DNA from: Undaria pinnatifida
Taxonomy: Eukaryota; Sar; Phaeophyceae; Laminariales; Alariaceae
Direction: 5' to 3'
NCBI GenBank assembly: GCA_012845835.1
Contig: JABAKD010000010.1
Coordinates: 9,676,311-9,740,310 of the forward strand
Length of the DNA: 64,000 bases
Part shown: one piece after another, positions 21,803 to 31,900 of the stretch
How positions within the stretch are numbered: the stretch's first letter is position 1
Layout of the letters: each line of letters opens with the position of its first letter
The notes under the pieces: model-generated
Seen by the model: the letters and a program-made list of their open reading frames with translations, nothing else
Databases searched by the model: none
Told to the model about the DNA's origin: nothing
Position numbers and translations under genes: made by a program

Positions 21803-22379
21803 GATACGTCATCAACGCCTGCTGTAGTTCCTGCAGCACAGGCAAGCAACGACGCCAATCGAGGCGACCGCACCTTCACAGAGACCCAAGAATTCTGCAC
21901 CAACTCCAGCATCGCCATGGAGCACACCACGACGGTAACACCCCAACGAAAGAAGGTATCCGCGCGGTATGGACAGAATATTGCGAGCCAAAAGGAGTGC
22001 ACACCAACAGGCGGAAACAACACGCCTCGAGAGGCTACTGTCACGTAGACTGGGCGTCAACATGCGCAAATTCCGAACATCACGTCCGAGAAAGCCAATA
22101 TCACTGAGACGGAGCGCTTTTGTGAGCCAGTCCAGGTCATGCTACACTACTACGACAACAACCTTCTGGAAGAGGAAAAGTCATCGACGACAGCCGGAGC
22201 GTCATCAACGAAAGCTGGAGCATCCTCATCAGAAGAAGAAGCGTCATCATCACCCGAGATTGGAGAATCGTCATCACGCGCTGGAGCATTACCGCAAGAA
22301 GTTGGAGTGTCCTTGACAGGAGTTACAACTGCTATTTCGCCCGGGGACACACATTCTACAACCGCTGGGGCCGCACCGG

Positions 22380-23060
22380 ATGTACCACATCACGAGACCG
22401 CCAGTACAAGACCCAATCCAAGAGTCGAGGATACCTTCGGCAACACGCACACGACAAAAGCATCGGGGACAAAGCCACCGACCACGAGTGTGGAGTTCAC
22501 CTACGCCGAGAGATCCGTTTCGAATCTCGGAGGACGAAAATCGGGTGATTAAAATCCCAAACGACATACTAAGATGCCATCCACTCCACGGATCAGCATC
22601 GCCTGGAACCACCGGAACCGGAATTACCGGAGCTGGCATCTTGAAAGCATATTCGCATGGGATCTTCGGAGCAATGTCATCTGGATCACCATCGCATATC
22701 GGAGCAACTGCATTCGGGATCACTGGATTAACTTCATCTTGGATCACCGGAGCATCAGCCGGACCAACAGCATCACATGGGACCATTGGAGTCGCTGGAT
22801 CATCGCCATCTGGGACTACCGGACGATCAGCTGAGCCAAGGGTCGACGGATCGACAATGTCCGCTTCACCCGGGATCGCACCAGCTACGTTTGAGCCAAG
22901 CCTTGGAGCTCAACAACGAGACCGACCGTCAGGAAGAGGTTCAGACGCTCACGACAGCAAAAGAACAACCGCGGGCAAACCCCGAGACAGGACCTGCGGA
23001 ATCAACACAGGACGATCAAGAGCCACTGGCGACATCTCCGGCCTTCGTGTACACCCGTAA
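22380..23060 (+). other. Gly/Ser/Thr-rich open frame inside LTR element A
   Basis: Open frame with shared tracts such as DPFRISEDEN and IKIPND followed by GTTGTGITGAGI-like repeats, also present in element B (minus, around 31,300-30,700). The DNA is a degenerate GGATCACCGGAGCA-type repeat, open in more than one frame. No known domain; coding status uncertain. Confidence 0.3.
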
Positions 23061-23986
23061 GCCAACCTCAAGCTTTCAAACCATCATGAACGAAGAGTCC
23101 ATAAACATCGAGGGCAAGACGCAGAGACTGGCTGCATAATTAACAGTCGAGGTGGAGCCGATGACGACAATATGTTTTGAGGGAAAGGCAGCCACCTCTC
23201 CAACTTCAAGATGAAGTTAAGCCTCTAGTTCCAAGCGACGGACATCGGGCCAAGCACATCTAACGACGTCTACATCAACTACGTCCACATCAACAATGTC
23301 TACACCGACAATGTCCACAATATCAAGGTCGAGCCACTGGAAGTGTGAAATGCGTTATTTTTTCACCAAAGCTGGACGTAGAGGTTCGCGTGTTCTCTTT
23401 GTACGGGGCGAGCAGAGACAGCGACCGGTGTTGTCCATGGTTTGGAGATTGCGAAATATCGCAGTTAGTACCACGTAAGGGTACAAGTCGAACAGGCATT
23501 TCGACTGGATAGTTGAATCTTATATCTGACTACGCCATTCATCTCCGGTACTTAAGGATATACGACCGGAAAACCCGCCACCTGGACAAGTACACACGGA
23601 AGATTAATATAGACGGGAGGTAACGTCGGTCTTATCCAGCTGTAAACCGCTGGCAGTGCCCCTTTGTTCCTTTGTTTGAGGGCGGCAGGAACACTGGTAG
23701 GCTGTTCAATCCTATGATTGTTGCGGAATGATGAACACATTAACTGTTTTAGACTATTACAAACATCTTTTATTCCTTGGTCGATTAATCGACCGGAATA
23801 TAGTTCACATCTGATGATTTTAGTGTTGTGAGCTAGTAAGTTAACTTGCATAAACATGCAGAAGCACGTATAGGGTCAGAGCAGGATTTTTCGTGTCCGC
23901 TTATTTTGTGTTCACCCCTTGGGTATTTTAGCAAGATGAATTTGCTCTACGCGAAGCATTTCTCCCAACATGTGTATCTGTTGGTT

Positions 23987-24480
23987 ATATAGCACTACCC
24001 ACTGGCCCACGTAGTCATGTGACTACGTAGCTCAGTGGGTAGTTCAATACAACCAACAACATATATGTTTGCGAGTCCGCCAATTGACTCTCACCGACTT
24101 CGTAACAGGGATCTCCGGGGCTCTCTCTCCTCGTCACGCACTTCCGTAGTACTCATGAGCAAACTATCATAACCATTCATGTCTCCGGCGCGCACGCTCG
24201 CAAAGACGTTATTCCCTTTTTAATTTTTCCAGAAAAAAATGGAGATATGAAGTCGGTGGGACTCGAACCCACGACATATCTTTTGTTTGTTTATATATAA
24301 CTACCCACTGGCCCACGTAGCCACAAGACGTTATTTCCTCTTTGATTTTCCCGGAAAAAGCGGAAATATGAAGTCGGTGGGACTCGAACCCACGACATAT
24401 CTTTTGTTTGTTTATATACAACCACCCACTGGCCCACGTAGTCACGTGAGTACATCGCTCAGTGGGTAGTTCTATCTAAC
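23987..24480. mobile_element. tRNA-like foldback element inserted in LTR element A
   Basis: Termini CTGTTGGTTATATAG (left) and CTATCTAACCAACAG (right) are inverted and flanked by TATC. Element B lacks it. Inside, the tRNA A-box-like TAGCTCAGTGGGTAG and its variant GGGCCAGTGGGTAG occur repeatedly, two of them head to head as palindromes (24,001-24,045; 24,425-24,470). Two minus-strand copies (24,236-24,325; 24,364-24,455) also carry the B-box GGTTCGAGTCCC. No unit folds as an intact tRNA (acceptor arms do not pair). Confidence 0.65.
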
Positions 24481-25328
24481 CAACAGTATCATTGTTGCTG
24501 CATGAATTTCTGTTATGGAGTGTTTTAGTGTGTAACGCAGAGCGAGAAAGTGTTAACTTAACGGGAGGAGGTATTAGAGATGGTACTTGTCAGTAACCAT
24601 CATGTCGTTACTTGATAAGACGTTAAAACCATCTGGTATACATTGCGAGTTGTTCATACAGCAGACAGTTATAGGTCTGTTAGATGTCGTTTATTGACGC
24701 GGTATTTAGCATGCAGAAGTCCCAGCAGTAATAACTTGGATATGTGATGCACAGCAGTTTACTGGCTAATCATATCCAAAAGCTGGTACATGTAGTACGT
24801 ATGAGCAATGCGGTGTAATTTGTACGAAAAATAATGCGGCGCTAACGTACGGTTAGCAACATTCATGGATTACGATTTTAGGTTGACCGTCGGGATGTTG
24901 ACGTAGCTAACCTCCCAGAAGCAAACCTCAGGGAACGTTGCCGTAAGTACGGTAGACCACGGGCAAGCGTCAGGAAACGTTGCTGTAGGTAGATCAGCCA
25001 ACTACCCGTAGAGTACATCTGCCCGTAACATAGGCATTGTGCCGGCTCGATCAGGTGATGATCAGGCCCACCTCGATCACTCCTCTTTGCTCACTATCAG
25101 CTCTCATCTGCTGAGCAAATTAACCAATCAATCAACATCGGCCTGGAGTTGCCAACCACCTTCTTCTCTTCTCTTCTTATCTCCTCTTCTACAGGCATAC
25201 GTGAGTCTGCGTTAGCCTCTAAAAATTATACAGGCTGTGTCTTTATCGGGTCACCCGCAAGCGAGTTTACGCAAGCGTATACCAACTACGGGCTGGCACA
25301 CGCTACACACCGCCACGTAAAGGTCAAC

Positions 25329-25508
25329 ACCCTGCCCTGCCTAACCCTGTTATGTCTGTCTGTTTTCGCATTTCCATTCAGGGAATTAATGCACAACCTT
25401 CGAGCCTAGCCAGCGAGCCATGAAGAGAGACGAATAAAGACACCGGAGCCCATGAGGGGCACGCTTCCCAACACCGACCAACTACGCATCCCCCCCTCGG
25501 AGTACCGT
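25329..25508 (+). repeat. Right half of the dispersed ~350-bp repeat
   Basis: Resumes with ACCCTGCC and ends CGGAGTACCGTGAC, matching 27,075-27,379. Confidence 0.75.
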
Positions 25509-25757
25509 GACATTTGGCGTCGTCGGCAGGACCGCTAGTGAGCTCCATCATAGGGTTATAAATCTTGCAATGAGGCATTTTAGACTCATTATTACGAGGC
25601 GTGGCGGAATCTATAGCCTCATTTTCGTTTGTTTCGAATAGCCGCATCTTCGATCCCCTTTCCAATTCTGGGTGTTTTTTTGGCATTCTTCGATTGCCAT
25701 GTGATCTTCATCTACGATTATTTAGGGTGGCCTAACATAATGGGGTGCCCTCCGACT
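25509..25757. other. Spacer, no feature recognised
   Basis: About 250 bases with no recognisable repeat or gene between the split repeat and the MITE. Confidence 0.3.
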
Positions 25758-25995
25758 GATTCTACGATAGCCCCCCCTAAAACCAGCGATTTTCTTTAAC
25801 GGACGCTTCGTGGCTGCTCGATACAAGGAAGGATACTGTTGAAGTCAAAGTATCCATATATTTTCTTGGGTGCAAAGGTCTATCGATCGATGACGTCGGG
25901 GTGTCGAGTGACGCCGTATTGGAGGGGACACGATCGGGAGCTGGTTTTGAAACCGGCGATTTCGTTAAAGAAAAGTTGGGGGGGCTATCGTAGAA
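25758..25995. mobile_element. MITE, copy 1 (238 bp)
   Basis: Termini TTCTACGATAGCCCCCCC are inverted; CGACT flanks both sides (25,753-25,757; 25,996-26,000). A second copy lies at 46,641-46,883. Non-coding, non-autonomous DNA transposon of unassigned superfamily. Confidence 0.75.
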
Positions 25996-26014
25996 CGACT
26001 CCTCCGTAGAAGGA

Positions 26015-26940
26015 TTGTTCGGTGAAGCGGAGGTTAATACGCGGCTTGCGCGATTGTGTCACCGAGCGGGCGCGCAAGTGAACCAGCACCAACCCCTCGT
26101 GCACGCGCTCTCCCGCACCCTTAAGAGCATGTCCGTCCGCCACCAGGTGGAAAGCGGAGCCCCGTTCCACGCAGACAGGGATTTGCGAATGGACATCGTG
26201 ATTGAGGCAGGTGGACTAAGAGATGCTACGGCACCGGAGTATCGCGACAAGTCGATACTCCTCGACGTGACGTATGCGGACCCACGAGCAGGGGTCCACA
26301 TGCGGGCAGGAAGCGCGGATCGAAATGGATCAGCGGCTTCCACTTCCGAGGCGCGCAAGCGCAACCACTACGCTCGTCCGGGACAGGTGTCCTTCGACGA
26401 ACGCAGCTACAAACTCGCCACCCTCGCGGTGGAAAGCTTTGGGCGCCTCGGTAAAGAAGGCAGCGACCTGATAGATCAGGTAGCGGCAAGCATCGTTGGA
26501 AGGACGGACGCATCGTCCCTAGCGCGGAAAGGCGTGTGCAAGGAGCGACTATTCCAAATTATTTCTGTGACCACTCAGGTCGCGATTTTGCGCAGAGTTC
26601 ATCGATATAGACTATCTCTGAGGGATCGTCAGGCCGCGAGGGGAAAGGGGGAAGAATCGGGAGGACTGAGGCCACTGGCCTGGGGTGGCAATGTTGATGA
26701 GGATTAAGGTAGACTCTCAGCTATAACATACCAGGTATATATAGGGAAAGGAAATAGTAGATAAAAGGAGCAGATGTGGGGAAAGGAAATGGGCGAATGG
26801 TTGGCGGAAGATATCCCTGCATTATGGTGCGATCATTCGACTTCATATTAGGTGCTACTGCTGCTTTAAGGAAGGATATTCGATTTATATCGGAGAGGCA
26901 TCTATGCTACATTGTCGGAGGGCAAAAATATTAATAATAA
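26015..26940 (+). mobile_element. Fragment of a LINE C-terminal domain, copy 1
   Basis: Open frame 26,015-26,707, then 3' UTR to an (AAT)n-like tail at about 26,940. The protein repeats the copy at 28,010-28,786 (LCHR.GAQVNQHQPLVHA, FHADRDLRMDIVIEAGG, DKSILLDVTYADP), but its zinc-knuckle half is missing: homology starts at GEAE. The 3' UTR carries an extra CCAGGTA at 26,731 relative to copy 2. Confidence 0.75.
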
Positions 26941-26941
26941 T

Positions 26942-27379
26942 AGTTTATAGATTCGACATGAAACCATGTCATGGTTGAGGTGAAACCACGTGATATTAGA
27001 TGTCACACTCACGTCAAGGCCATCATAGATGGGCGATAATGCAGGTGACGATGACGGGACAAGCAGAACGCCCCTCATCTCACTACCTACCCTGCCCTAC
27101 CCTGCCAAGCCCCGTTCTGCCTGTCTTTCAGCACACTATTTATTTAGGGAAATCATGCATAAGTTTTGAGCCTAGCCAGCGAGCCATGAGGAGAGACGGA
27201 TAAGGACACCGGAACCCATGAGAGGCACGCTTCCCAACACTGTTATAAGGCTTAGTTTGGCACTAATACCTTAGCAACACCGACCACAACCATTCCCAAC
27301 ACTGTTATAAGGCTTAGTTAGGCACTAATATCTTAGCAACACCGACCACAACCACGCATCCCCCACTCGGAGTACCGTG
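26942..27379 (+). repeat. Dispersed ~350-bp repeat, unsplit copy, with nested TRIM remnant
   Basis: Same repeat as 19,325/25,508. At 27,241 a 36-base TG...CA remnant of the TRIM terminal repeat is inserted with an ACAC duplication; that stretch plus flanks (about 62 bases) is tandemly duplicated. Confidence 0.7.
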
Positions 27380-27545
27380 ATACATATACACTACTACTAC
27401 TGTATTATACTACTACAACAACAGCAATACCACTTATACTACTATTACTATAATACTACTACTATTTTATACTATAATGCCACACTACTGTACTACTACA
27501 ATACTACTACCATGTATTACTACTACTTATACTGCTATATACTGC
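27380..27545. repeat. TAC trinucleotide repeat
   Basis: CTACTACTGTATTATACTAC-type sequence between repeats. Confidence 0.8.
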
Positions 27546-28992
27546 TGATTCGTCCAGCGCTATGAGGGACAAAGTCCGAAGGGAGCCGCCCGATTCTGAC
27601 CTTGTGCGGCACATCTGGAACAGCGTCAGGAACCTCCGCGATGTGCATGGGTTTTCAGAGGAGGCCATGGCCAACGTCGTGCCGGAAAGCTGGCGGGACA
27701 GAGCCTTTAGGGCAGGAGAGCAAGGTACCTCAGGGCAATCAGTTGCAGGCGCGTTGCCTGCACACGACGCCGAAACTATCAGCTCCAGCAAAGCACAGCA
27801 CATAGATAGACTGGTTAAACTGGTAAACCGAGTACGTTATGAGGGGCACGTCGCTCCGCTGGACCAGCTCCCCGAGACGAGGTCCCAGCGAGACGCAGGC
27901 GACTCTCAAGGCGAGAAGAAGACGGGAGGCTTGGCCAAGGCCCGGCAACGGAGTCAATCGGGATCAGGGGCTACCGCCTCCCTAAGGGCCTGTAGACTCA
28001 GCTAGAACCATGCCTGCATCAGAGTTCGTGACGGCGGGGAAGAGGTTTCTGGAGGTAGAGGAATCACTGGCGGCAAGGTGCCCATGCTGCGGTGAAGCGG
28101 AGGCTATTACGCGGCATGCACGATTGTGTCACCGATCGGGCGCGCAGGTGAACCAGCACCAACCTCTTGTGCACGCGCACTCCCGCACCCTTAAGAGCAT
28201 GTCAATCCGTCACCAAGTGGAAAGCGGATCCCCGTTCCACGCAAACAGGGATTTGTGTATGGACATCGCTATCGAGGCGGGTGGCCTCCGAGATGCTACG
28301 GCGTCAGAGTATCGCGACAAGTCGATACTCCTCGACGTCACATATGAGGACCCACAAGCAGGGGTCCACATGCGGGAAGGCAGCGCGGATCGAAACGGAT
28401 CAGCGGCTTCCACTTCCGAGGCGCGCAAGCGCAACCACTACGCTCCTCCGGGACAGGGGTCCTTCGACGAGCGCAGCTACAAACTCGCCACCCTCGCGGT
28501 GGAAAGCTTTGGGTACCTCGGTAAAGAAGGCAGCGACCTGATCGATCAGGTAGCGGCGAGCATCGTTGGAGGGACGGACGCATCGTCCCTAGCGCGAAAA
28601 GGCGTCCGTAAGGAGCGGCTATTCCAACTCATCTCTGTGACCGCTCAGGTCGCGATTTCGCGCAGAGTTCATCGATATAGGCGATCTCTGAGGGACCACC
28701 AGGCCGCGAGGGGACGGGAGGAAGAAGCGGAAGACTACGGCTACTGGCCTGGGGTGGTAATGTTGATGAAGATTGCGGTAGACTAATAGCTAAAACATAT
28801 GAAAGGAAAGGAAGCAGTAGATAAAGTGAGAAGATGTGGGGAAAGGAAATGGGGAAAAGATTGGCAGAAGATATCACTGCTTTATGGCGAGATTCTACTT
28901 CATAGATACTACTGCTTTACGGAAGGATATTCGATTTATATCGGAACGGCATCTACGCCATATTGTCGGAGGGCAAAACAACAACAATAATA
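27546..28992 (+). mobile_element. LINE with zinc knuckle and PD-(D/E)XK-like C-terminus, copy 2
   Basis: Two open frames: 27,562-28,005 (LVRHIWNSVRNLRD, basic end) and, in the next frame, 28,010-28,786 (258 codons), implying a frameshift between them. The second has a CCHC knuckle (RCPCCGEAE...HARLCH), then MDIAIEAGG and SILLDVTYEDP. I infer a restriction-like endonuclease from spacing and the LLDVTY strand, as in REL-type non-LTR elements such as R2 relatives. No RT domain is present, so it is 5'-truncated. A 3' UTR and (CAACAATAATAAT) tail end at 28,992, where LTR element B begins. Confidence 0.7.
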
Positions 28993-31900
28993 ATCCTTAG
29001 GTGGCATGTGGCGTGTATCAGCTCTTTGCTGGTGTACGCTCGTAGGCTCGCTTTCGGATGACCCGATGAAGACTCGGCATATATATATATGATTTGAGGC
29101 AAACAAAGGCCACGGTTAGGTGAGCCTGTAAGAGCAGAGAACTCTAGCAGAGAAGATGTTGTTCGGCGACCCCAGGCCGATATGTTGATTGATGATTTAT
29201 TTGCTCAGCGGATGAGAGCTGATGGTGAGCAAAGAGGAGTGGCCGAGGTGGGCCTGATCATCACCGGATCGAGACGGCACAATGCCTTAATCTACGGACA
29301 AATGTACTCTACGGGTAGTTGTCTGATTTACCTACAACAACGTTTCCCGAGGCTTGCTCGTGGTCTACCGTACCTATGGCAATGTTCCCCGAGGTTTGCT
29401 TCTGGGAGGTTAGCTACGTCAACGTCCCGACAGTCAACCTAAAATCATATTCCATGAATGTTGCTCCAGGTACGTTATTCCGCCGCATTTATTTGATAAC
29501 ACCGCATTGCTCGTACGTACTACATGTACCAGCTTTTGGATATGATTAGCCAGTAAATGGCTGTGCATCATGTATCCAAGATATTGCTGCTGAGACTTGT
29601 GCTTGCTGCGTACTGCATCGATAAACGACATCTAACAGACTTGTTATAACTGTCTGTTGTACGAAAAACTCGCAATGTATACTAGGTGACTTTTAATTGT
29701 TATCAAGTAACGACATGATGGTTACTGACAAGTAGCATCTCTAATACCTCCTCCCGTTAAGTTAACACTTTATCACTCTGCGTTACGTGCTAAAAAACTC
29801 CATAACAGAAATGCATGCAGCAACAATGATAAATGTTGGGAAAAATGTTTTGAGTAGAGCAAACTCATCTTGCAAAATACCCGAGGGGTGAACACAAAAT
29901 AAGCGGACACGAAAAATCCTGCTCTGACCCTATACGTGCTTCTGCATGTTTATGCAAGTTAATTTACTAGCTCACAACACTAGAATCATCAGATGTGAAC
30001 TATATTCCGGTCGATTAATCGACCAAGGAATAAAAGATGTTTGTAATAGTCTAAAACAGTTAATGTGTTCATCATTCCGCAACAATCATAGGAGCGAACA
30101 GCCTACCAATGTTCCTGCCGCCCTCAAACAAAGGAACAAAGGGGCACTGCCAGCTGTTTACAGCTGGATAAGACCACATGTTATGGAGAGACATCACCTC
30201 TTGTGTATATTAATCTTCCGTGTGTACTTGTCCAGGTGGCGGGTTTTTTCGGCCGTATATATCCTGAAGTACCGAAAATGGCGTATTCAAATGTAAGATT
30301 CAACTATCCAGTCGATATTACCGATTCGACTTGTACCCTTACGTGGTACTAACTGCGATATTTCGCAATCTCCAAACCGTGCACAACACCGGTCGTTGTC
30401 TCTACTTGCCCCGTACAAAGAGAACATGCGACACTCTACGTACAGCTTTGGAAAAGAGATAACGCATTTTACACTTCCAGTGGCTTGACCCTGTTGGTGT
30501 AGACGTTGTGGGTGTAGACGTTGTTGATGTAGACGTCGTTAGGTGCGCTTGGTACGATGTCCGTCGCTTGGACTTAAAGGCTTTACTTCAACTTGAAGTT
30601 GGAGAGGTAGGTAGATTTATTTCTCTCAAAACTTATTGCCGTCATCGGCTCCGCCTCGACTGTTATTTATGCAGTCAGTCTTTGCGTCTTGCCCTCGATG
30701 TTTATGGGCTCGTCGTTCATGATGGAAAGAAAGCTTGAGGCTGGCTTGCGGGTGTACACGAAGGCCGGGGATGTCGCCAGTGGCTCTTGATCGTCCTGTG
30801 TTGATTCCGCAGATCATGTCTCGGGGTTTGCCCGCGGCTGTCCTTTTGCTGTTGTGAGCGTGTGAACCTCCTCCTGACGATCGGTATCGTTGTTGAGCTC
30901 CAAGGCTTGGCTCAAATGTAGCTGGTGTGATCCCGGGTGAAGCGGACATTGTCGATCCGCCGACCCTTGGCTCAGCTGATGGTCCGGTAGTCCCAGATGG
31001 TGATGACCCAGCGACTCCAATAGTCCCATCTGATGCTGTTCCAGCTGATGCTCCGGTGATCCAATATGAAGTTGATTCAGTGACCCCTGATGCAGTTGCT
31101 CCGATATGCGATGGTGATCCAGATGACGTTGCTCCGAAGATCCCATGCGAAGATGCTTTGGAGATCCCAGCTCCGGTAATTCCGGTTCCAGTGGTTCCAG
31201 GCGATGCTGATCCGTGGAGTGGATGGCGTCTTGGTATGTCGTTGGGAATTTTTATCACCAGGTTTTCGTCCTCCGAGATCCGAAACGGGTCTCTCTCGGT
31301 GCAGGTGAAGTTTACACTCGTGGTCGGTGGGGTTGTCCCCGATGCTCCTGTTGCGTGCGTGTTGCCGAAGGTATCCTCGACTCTTGGATTGGGTCTTGTA
31401 CTGGCGGCCTCGTGATGTGGTACATCCGGTGCGGCCCCAGCGGTTGTAGAATGTGCGCCCCCGGGCGTAATAGCAGGTGTAATTCCTGTCAAGGACACTC
31501 CAACTTTTTTTGCGGTAGTGCTCCAGCGCGTGATGACGATCCTCCAATCTCTGGTGATGATGACGCTTCGGCTGTTGTCGATAACTTTTCTTCTTCCAGA
31601 AGGTTGTTGTCGTAGTAGTGTAGCATGACCTGGACTAGCGCACAAAAGCGCTCCGTCTCGGTGTCAATGGCTTTCTCGGGCTTGTTCGGGATTTGCGCAT
31701 GTTGGCGCCCAGTCTACGTGACAGTAGCCTCTCCAGGCGTGTTGTATCCGCCTGTTGGTGTGCACTCCTCTTGGGTCGCATCATTCCGTCCATATCGCGC
31801 GGATACCCTATTCAGTTGAGGCGTTACAGTCGTGGTGTGCTCCATGGCTATGCTGGAGTTGGTGCAGGAATCTAGGATCTCTTTGAAGGTGCAAACGCCT

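Larger units (their letters stand above)
19491..25328 (+). mobile_element. LTR retrotransposon A, non-autonomous (LARD-like), old
   Basis: Direct terminal repeats 19,491-20,246 and 24,571-25,328 (about 755 bases) flank about 4.3 kb. A primer-site-like AGGTTATCAGCC follows the 5' repeat; a purine tract AACGGGAGGAG precedes the 3' repeat. ACCCTGCC is duplicated at both outer borders (19,483-19,490; 25,329-25,336), inside the ~350-bp repeat. No reverse transcriptase, integrase or capsid domain is recognised. The two LTRs have diverged visibly more than those of element B, so A is the older insertion. It carries two later insertions (about 21,548-21,802 and 23,987-24,480). A fossil. Confidence 0.8.

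Noticed and set aside
24236-24455. Two tRNA genes with good A and B boxes
   Set aside because: Acceptor stems do not pair and the copies are modules of a foldback element.
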